Source: Victivallales bacterium
Lineage (GTDB): Bacteria > Verrucomicrobiota > Lentisphaeria > Oligosphaerales > Oligosphaeraceae
DNA length: 8,606 nt
Assembly: GCA_900769285.1 (NCBI GenBank)
Contig: CAAGGB010000047.1
Location: forward strand, 1-8,606
Direction: 5' to 3'
This document shows, piece by piece, positions 1-6,900 of this stretch (within the stretch, counting starts at the first letter, position 1; every line of letters begins with the position of its first letter). The notes below the pieces were generated by a model. The model saw only the letters and a program-made list of their open reading frames with translations, made no database searches and was not told the origin of the DNA. A program made the position numbers and the translations under genes.

Positions 1-1
1 G

Positions 2-139
2 GAGCCGGAGCCCGAACCCGAACCCGAGCCGGAACCTCAGCCCGAGCCGGAGCCGGAACCTGAGCCCGAACCGGAGCCTGAACCCGAGCCGGAACCCGAG
101 CCCGAACCCGAGCCGGAACCTCAGCTCGAGCCGGAGCCC
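2..139 (+). repeat. Imperfect 6-bp tandem repeat encoding Glu-Pro dipeptides
   Basis: Twenty-three consecutive dipeptide units alternate GAG/GAA with CCG/CCC/CCT: six EP, one QP, thirteen EP, one QL, two EP. It then decays through EQ, KP, DP and AP to about 163. Synonymous codons vary between units, which suggests selection on the peptide rather than very recent slippage. There is also a higher-order copy: the 24 bases at 17-40 recur exactly at 101-124, 84 bases apart (14 dipeptides), each ending in the CAG that breaks the Glu pattern. The repeat continues past the window edge, so its full length is unknown. Confidence 0.9.
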
Positions 140-736
140 GAGCAGAAACCAGATCCGGCGCCTGGTTCTGGTTCGACGCCGGAGGCGGGCACGCCGACCA
201 CGGGCGAGGAGGAGGGGAATGTCAACCTGTTCTTGGGCGGGGGGCGTTCGCGCGTGGCGCAGCCGGAGACGGCGACGTCATCCGTGGGCAGCGAGAGTCG
301 GAGGCAGGAGGCGCCGCTGGCCGGCGGCGACGGAGCGGCAGGAGGAGGACGACGTGAGGCTGGTGAGGCGTCGAGGTCGGCGATGTCGGGCGGCGCGTCG
401 TCGTCGGGCGGCGGCTATCGTCCGGTGACGGGCGGCGCGGGCGGCTTCACGGGTGTGCGTGGGTCGTTTCAGTCGAGTGGCCGTCCCGCGCCCTGGCGGC
501 AGTTTGGTCGGACGGCGCGTCGTCAGGAGCTGGCGCGGCAGAAGTTGTGCCGGGAGGTGGCCGGGCTGGTTGCCCGAGGCCTGCGGCTGGGCGGTCGCGT
601 CTGGTGGTGGTGGACTGGTCTGAGGCATGGCGAGGCGTCTGTGAGGCCAGCTGGGGCGGCGGAGCCGTCTGCGGTGAGGCAGAAGGCGTCTGGACGTGTC
701 CCCGAACAGGGCCGCGCGGAGCCGGAGGACCGGTAG
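2..736 (+). CDS. C-terminal part of an unrecognised protein with a Glu-Pro repeat and a Gly/Arg-rich tail (5' end outside window)
   Basis: The frame is open from the first bases to a TAG at 734-736, giving 244 residues with no start inside the window, so this is the 3' end of a longer gene. It begins with a Glu-Pro dipeptide run (2-139), then a Thr/Gly/Glu linker, a Gly/Ser-rich stretch (roughly 300-450) and a basic tail rich in Arg. An unusual run of four tryptophans (602-613) sits in an otherwise Arg/Gly-rich context. Glu-Pro runs are rigid extended spacers in periplasmic or cell-surface proteins such as TonB, but the tail here shows no TonB C-terminal domain and I recognise no family. An internal TTG at 233 could look like a start, but the frame is continuous upstream of it and the Glu-Pro repeat is clearly coding-like. 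Its stop lies 146 bases before the Rhs gene start on the same strand, so co-transcription is possible but not shown. I am fairly sure the frame is coding through the repeat and less sure about the extreme C-terminus. Confidence 0.6.
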   Translation, partial: EPEPEPEPEPEPQPEPEPEPEPEPEPEPEPEPEPEPEPEPQLEPEPEQKPDPAPGSGSTPEAGTPTTGEEEGNVNLFLGGGRSRVAQPETATSSVGSESRRQEAPLAGGDGAAGGGRREAGEASRSAMSGGASSSGGGYRPVTGGAGGFTGVRGSFQSSGRPAPWRQFGRTARRQELARQKLCREVAGLVARGLRLGGRVWWWWTGLRHGEASVRPAGAAEPSAVRQKASGRVPEQGRAEPEDR

Positions 737-882
737 CGGCGTCAAGGGGGCGTGTAGGGGGGGAGGTCCCCGTGGTCCATCCGGGCGTCATGGGGTGTCC
801 GGGTGGCCACCGGGGCGGTTGGATGGCAAGGATGTGGTTGACAAGAGGTTGTGTCATAGGGCAAAGCATGAGGAGGCCAACG
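737..882. other. Intergenic gap between the Glu-Pro protein and the Rhs gene
   Basis: These 146 bases are GC-rich. I see no open frame worth calling, no hairpin followed by a T-run, and no convincing promoter pair. A TTGACA hexamer sits at 838-843 but has no matching -10 element at a usable distance. The Rhs frame stays open upstream through this gap and into the previous gene. That extension is Gly/Arg/Pro-rich without domain character and would place the signal peptide internally, so I treat it as non-coding. Confidence 0.6.
871..876 (+). promoter_or_regulatory. Shine-Dalgarno AGGAGG that decides the Rhs start
   Basis: AGGAGG lies six bases before ATG 883, a near-ideal ribosome binding site and spacing. 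It favours 883 over the in-frame ATG at 868, whose upstream AGGG (858-861) is weaker. It also favours 883 over GTG 547, which overlaps the previous gene by 190 bases. The product from 883 begins directly with a well-formed signal peptide. Confidence 0.75.
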
Positions 883-945
883 ATGGTCAGGAGCTGGATG
901 TGTGGGATGGTGTTGGCGGTGCTGTGGCTGGCTGGGGTGTCGGCG
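883..945 (+). other. Sec signal peptide of the Rhs protein
   Basis: Residues 1-21 have a short positively charged start (Arg3), a hydrophobic core (about residues 9-17, rich in Val, Leu, Ala and Trp) and a small-residue exit VSA at 19-21 matching the A-x-A type rule, so cleavage is expected after Ala21. Cys7 lies before the hydrophobic core and is not in a lipobox, so a lipoprotein is unlikely. This implies export across the inner membrane; what happens afterwards is not evident from the window. Confidence 0.75.
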
Positions 946-3900
946 TTGGGGGAGAGTCCGCGACGTGGGCTGGGGGAGCTGCTGCGCGCGTATCGGGAGC
1001 AGATGACGCACCTTCCGGGGCGGGTGCCCCAGAAGGGTGTTGGGCGGACGCTGGCGGATGGCTGCGGCAATGACTGGGAGCTGTCACGGGCGTTCCAGTC
1101 GCTGCTGGCTGAGGAGGGCATCGTCTCGGAGCTGGTGAGCGGCGAGGTGTCGCTGGACAGCCGCCAGGTGGCGCAGTGGCTGCCGACGCTGGATGCGTCA
1201 CGCCTTCTGGGGATGACGCGCCGTGAGGATGGCCGCTGGCTGGTGCCGATGACGTGGCTGCGCTGCCAGGTCGACCATTTCCCGCAGTTGGACGGTGGGC
1301 ATCCGGGGGAGGGTGACGAGTGGCTGGATGTCTTCCCGGGGCTGGTGGGTGCGGATGAGCTGACGGGCGAGTGGCTGGCTGTCGACAGCGGTGTGCTGGG
1401 GAGGCTGCAGCGGTCCTGGCGCGAGGCCGGTGGCGCACAGGAGGCGCTGCGGCAGGTGTGTCTGGGAGTCCATGGCGCCTGCCAGTCGCTGCTGGAGCGT
1501 CAGGCGGAGTATGGCGTTGCGCCGGAGGTGCTGCGTGGTCAGGGGGCGGTGTTGGGATACCGTTCAGGTGAGGTGATGGGGCGTCGTCCGGTCGAGGTGG
1601 TTTCCTGGCGTCCGGCGGTGTCCGGGGAGGAGCGTGTGTGCGAGCTGTCAGTGACGGTTCGTCAGCGAGGGCGGGAGCTGGTGCGCGGTGTGTGGGATAC
1701 GTTGTCCTGGACGTCGGGGCGTCTGGAGCTGGAGTGGCGTGATGAGGAGAGGCGTTGCTGGCCGTCGGGCGAGCTGGGCGGGGAGCTGCCCGTGTATGGG
1801 CGTCGGCTGTTTCCGGTGCTGCGGACGGAGACGGGCGAGGTCAGCGGTGCGGCGTCGGGATATGCGGGGCAGGCGGTGAGCGTGACGTTCTCGCTGCGTG
1901 TGTCGGGCGTGGAGTCGGGGACGGTGGAGGATGAGCGGCGGATAGGCGATGTCGCCTGCTATGTGCTGTCGCATGGCGGCTATGTGGCGCAGGCGTCAGC
2001 GTGTGACGGCGAGGATGGCCTGGCGGCGTTCTGCGCCCGTCTGGGCGCAGAGCTGCGTCAGCGTCTGGATGTCGTGGAGCGTCTGCTGTCGCTGTCGTAT
2101 GGCGAGAGTCTGGATGAGGGTCTTCGCCTGTCGGTGGTGTCGGTCTGTCCGGAGGGGGAGAGCTTGGGCGATGGGCTGCTGAGTGTGGATGGGTATGGGC
2201 TGGAGGCGGGTGAGCTGACGGTCCGCGGTGGCGGCCGAGAGCTGGGCTTGTCGGTGGCCCTGGCGGGCGTGGCGGTTTCGTCGGAGCTGGTGGCTGGGGT
2301 GTGCGGCGGCGAGGTCGAGTCGCTGCTGGGGCGTCATCGTGAGGCGGTTCGCGAGGGCTGGGACTGGACCGAGCGGTCGGAGGGAGGCGGCGTGCGCTGC
2401 GTCAGGGGCGGCATGGAGCTGAGCTGGCGCGGCGGCGAGGCCGGTGGCGTCTATGATTTGCATTGGCTGGACGGGCGTGGTCTGCAGCGTCGTGGCAGCC
2501 GGGTGTGGCTGAGGAACGGGACGCTCGCATGGTACCAGCCGGCGGCGCTTCGGGGAAACGACTGTCTCAGCGTGTCCTCGGTGCTGACGGGGCTTCGTGC
2601 CGGCGGGCTGTGGACCTCGACGCCGCTGGCCGGCGAGCTGTCGGCGCTGAGCGCCTGGGCGGCGCTGGAGGAGTGCGCGCTGGCGCGTCCACGAGTGCGG
2701 GAGCTGTGCGCGGAGCAGCGCTTCGCGGGTGTTGGCGACGAGCCGCGGATGTGGTTCTCGCTGGCGGCGGACGGCGCGGAGACCTGGAGCCTTCAGGTGG
2801 TGGATGCGCAGGGGCAAGTCGTCCTGGAGGAGCGTGGACAGGGCGGGCAGGTGTCGTTTGACCGTGAGGGGACGGATGAGTCGGGGCGCCGCTGTCCGGA
2901 TGGGACGTATGAGGTGCGGGTGACGTTTGCGGGAGCCGGCGGGCAGGTGTCGGAGCGGACGGCGCTGCTGTGGGACACGACGGCCCCGGAGGTGCGGATG
3001 CTGGCGTATGTGGGCGAGGATGCGTCTGGACGGCGGCTGGTGGTGGAGTATGCGCTGGAGGACATGCAGGCGGTGTCGGGTGAGCTGCGGGTGCTGTCCG
3101 CCGATGGCGGCGAGGTGCTGGCGTCGGTGCCGTTGCCGTCGGTTGTCGGGGTGGAGCGTCTGGCGGTGCCGTCGGGCGCGGTGTGCCTGGTGGAGGTGAG
3201 CGCCCTGGATGCGTATGGACAGCTTGGTGGAGCCCGTGCCCAGGTGGTGCTGGGGACGGTGTTTGCGGGTGGGCAGATATGGCGTCCGGAGGGCGCCTCG
3301 GAGCCGGAGTCGGCGAGTCTGGGGCTGGCCATCGCCAGCCCCGGCGCGGGGGAGCGGGTCGAGGTGGGGATTCTGTCCGTCCTGGGGTCAGCGGCGTTTC
3401 CGGGCGGGCGTCCGGCAGGCGGCGGCTATCAGTTGCGTCTGCATGGAGGCGACGGTCGATTGCTGGAGTGCGTCGCGGAGGAGCGTGACGGACGCTGGTG
3501 TCTGAGCTACAGCGAGCCGACGGCGGGCAGTCGTCGGGAGGACATCGAGATGGCGTATCCGCTTCGGCAGGCCACTGTCGCCTCGGGCGAGCTGGGGTGC
3601 CTGGATTTGAGTGGGCTGGCCAATGGCGTCTACACGCTGGAGCTGGTCGGGATGTCCGGACTGGCCGTCGATGCCTGCAGCCTCGACTTCACGCTGGACA
3701 GCGAGCTGAAGTCGGGGCTGGTGGAATTCGCGGAGTCAGACGGCACGGTGCGGGTCGGCGGCCTGTCGCTGGCCGTGGGGCGGAGCTACTCCAGCGCCCG
3801 CCGAGCCGACGGCGACTGCGGCGTGGGCTGGCGACAGACCTTCGACGCGTTCGACTTGGAGCTGCTCGACGAGCGCATGGAGGCCGAGGGCATCGATGGC

Positions 3901-6900
3901 GAGCGTGTCTCGCTGCGGTGTGGCGGCGCCCGTGACGTGACGCTCACGCTGCCTGACGGCAAGCGCGTCACCTTCGCGTTCGAGCTGCGTCCGGCGGGCA
4001 ACTGGGGATACAGCTACGCCGCCGTCTGGACGCCGCCCGCCTCCTGCCGCTGGACGCTGAAGGCGCTGGGCAACAGCCAGGTGACGGCCCTTCCCGGACT
4101 GGACCCCTACTGGCAGGCGACAAATCCCGGCACACCACTTGACATGTATGATTTTCCGGGTTATCTTCTGACTGGTCCTGATGGTTCCGAATACACCTTT
4201 GAACGGGAACGGCTTGGCGACTATGATGCCACCCAGGAGGATGGCGGCAGCGTGTCGCTGACCTGCTATGGCAATCCCCGGCTCACCCAGGTGGCGTTCG
4301 CCGATGGGCGGCGCCTGTTCCTGGACGGCACGAAACTGCTGGTGGCCGAGGGGGCGGACGAGCCTGTTCCCTGCCTGCACCTGGAACGTGACGAGCACGG
4401 CCGCATCATTCGGCTGGAAGGAGGTGATGACGAGACTCTGACACTGGCCTTCGCGTATGACCGCCTGGGAAATCTTGTCTCCTGCTCGCGCTCCATTCAA
4501 GGCGAGCCCCTGGCGCTCCGGCGACGATACCGCTACGACGACCCGAGGTTCCCCCATCTGCTCACCGCCATCGAGAATGGCGCAGGACGGCGACTGGCCG
4601 CCTTTGCCTTCAACGCCCAGGGACGGCTGATGGCCGCCGGCGACGGCGAGGCGCAGTCCACCTCCGACCATGACGTCTTCGCCAAGGTCCTCATCGAGAC
4701 CGACGACTACGGCAACGAGACGCTCTACCGCCATGACGACCGTGGACAGGTCACCGAGATCGTCTATCCCGACGGCGGCGTCGTCAGCCTCGGCTATGAC
4801 CAGGACGGACGCGAGACGAGGAGAACCGACGAGCTCGGCTTCGTCACCACCCGTGACTATGACGGCGAGGGACGGCTGACGCGGCAGACGAACGCCGCAG
4901 GCGGCGTCACACGCTTCGAGTACGATGGCCAGGGACGGCTGGCGCGCCTCACGTCGCCGGTGGGCACGCAGCTCAGCCGAATACAGTCGACGGATGGGCG
5001 CCATGTCGAGCTGGCCAGCTCGCGGGGCGTGCGGATGGTCTGCGACTCGGACGAGGAGGGGCGCCCGACGCGGCTCCAGGTCTCCTGGCTGCCCCAGACC
5101 ATGACGGCCAGCTACCACGACCACGAAGGCACCGCCATCTATGATGACGCCACCGGAAACCTGCTGTCCGCCTCCGTCAGTAGGGAAGGACAGCGGCAGA
5201 CGCAGCGTCTGCAGTGGCTTGACGAGCATGACCAGACCCTGCTTGAGCATGAGACGGTCGCGGAGAGCGACGGGCAGGGACGCACGCAGCGTGTCAGCGA
5301 CAGCGCTGGCAACTGGGAAGAGTGGAGGCGAGATGAGGAGGACAGGCTGATGGAGCACCGGCGCAGTGACGGTTCCTGGCGACGCTTTGGCTACGACGCC
5401 CATGGCAGGCAGGTCGTGGTCTGGGACAGCGCCGGGCTGGTCACGTGCCAGCTTCACGACCGTGGCGGACGGCTGACGCTGTCCGTCGGACCGGAGTCGT
5501 TCGAGCTGGGGCCGTCGGAGATGCCCGTCGGTGAGCTCCGCTTCTCGTGCGGCCAGGAGCATGGCTATGACGCCTGCGGGCGGGAGACGACGCGGCGCAC
5601 GCTGGCGGATGTCACCCTGACGCTGCGGCGTGAGGCGGATGGCGTCTGGGAGCTCGCGGTCGCGTCGGCAGGAAAGGCGCTGGCGGAGTCCGTCACAGAA
5701 TATGATTTGCGTGGACAGGCCGTCCGGAGCGTCGATTTGGCCGGCGTGGAGACACGGATGGGCTACGATGGCGACGGACAGCTCATCTGGCGGGAGGACG
5801 CCGACGGCAACCGGACGAATATCGAGTACGACGTCGCCGGACGGAAGGTCGCCGAGACCAATCCGCTGGGACAGAAGGCCGTCTGGAGCTATGATGCGGG
5901 CGGACGGCTTGCCGAGGCCGTCGCGCCGGACGGACGCTCCGTTCGCTACGACTATGCGGACGGGCAGTCGTCCGTGACCGGCGTCACGCGGACGGGGTGC
6001 GAGCCCGTCGTCCTGGAGCGCAGCGAGCAGGGGCTGCTGCTGGGTGCCTCGCAGGGCGAGCTCCGCATGGGCTATGACTACGACCTCGCCAGCAGGCTGA
6101 CCGCCTACAGGGATGGCCGCGGACAGCGCTGGACGCTGGAGCGGGATGTGCTCGGACGCATCGTCGCGACCAGCTCGCCCGAGGGTCGCCAGGCGACCTG
6201 GCGCTATGAGGGCGTCTCGCAGGGCTTCAGCCAGTTCGTCGACGGCAAGGGAAATCGCGTCGAGATGGACTATGGTTCGGGCGAGAACCCGACGACACGC
6301 AAGCGGGTGCTCGTGGACGGCCAACTGGCCTACGCCGTGGAGGTGGAGGGCGTGGATGGCCGTCGGCTGCTGGATGCGGACGGCGCGGAACTCTGGGACG
6401 AGCGCTGGGAGCGCGACGAGCGGCATCGGCGCATCCGTCGCTGGGTCAATGGTCGCCTGGAGAGTGCCTATGACTATGACGATGCCGGTCGGCTGGTCTC
6501 CTGTGAGACGCCAGGCACTGCGTTTGCGCTGGGTTACTGCCGCCTGGGGCGACTGGAGACGTGCCGCTACACCCGCTGTGGCGGCCGCGAGCTGCCGGTG
6601 CCGCTGGAGGTGCGGCTGGAGTATGATGCCGCGGGACGGGTTGTCGCCGAGCAGGTCAGCGATGGCTGGCGGCGTCAGGTCGCCTACGACGACGGCGGGC
6701 GGGTGCGTCAGGTCAGCGTCCTGTCGCAGGGTGTCGTCCAACTGACTGGCGAGTATCAGTTCGACGAGGCGGGGCGGCGCGTGGGGCTTCAGGAGACGCA
6801 GGTGGTTGCTGGTCAGCGGGCGACCCGCACGCTGGTCTGGGAGTATGACCGTCTGGGGCGTCTGGTGGCCGAGCGGTCGCGCTCCGAGGTGCCGGGCGAC

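Noticed and set aside
278..745. Minus-strand and alternate-frame open stretches over 219-1121
   Set aside because: They are Arg/Pro/Ala-rich shadows typical of high-GC DNA and conflict with the better supported plus-strand frames.
802..811. Palindrome GGTGGCCACC as an operator
   Set aside because: A 10-base palindrome in GC-rich DNA is expected by chance; it is single-copy and not placed relative to any promoter.
838..843. TTGACA as a sigma-70 -35 box for the Rhs gene
   Set aside because: No -10-like hexamer lies 16-18 bases downstream, and the implied start of transcription (about 873) would cut into the Shine-Dalgarno at 871-876.
547..882. Upstream extension of the Rhs frame to a GTG at 547
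   Set aside because: It overlaps the preceding gene by 190 bases, has Gly/Arg/Pro-rich low-complexity content and would bury the signal peptide; ATG 883 has an ideal Shine-Dalgarno.
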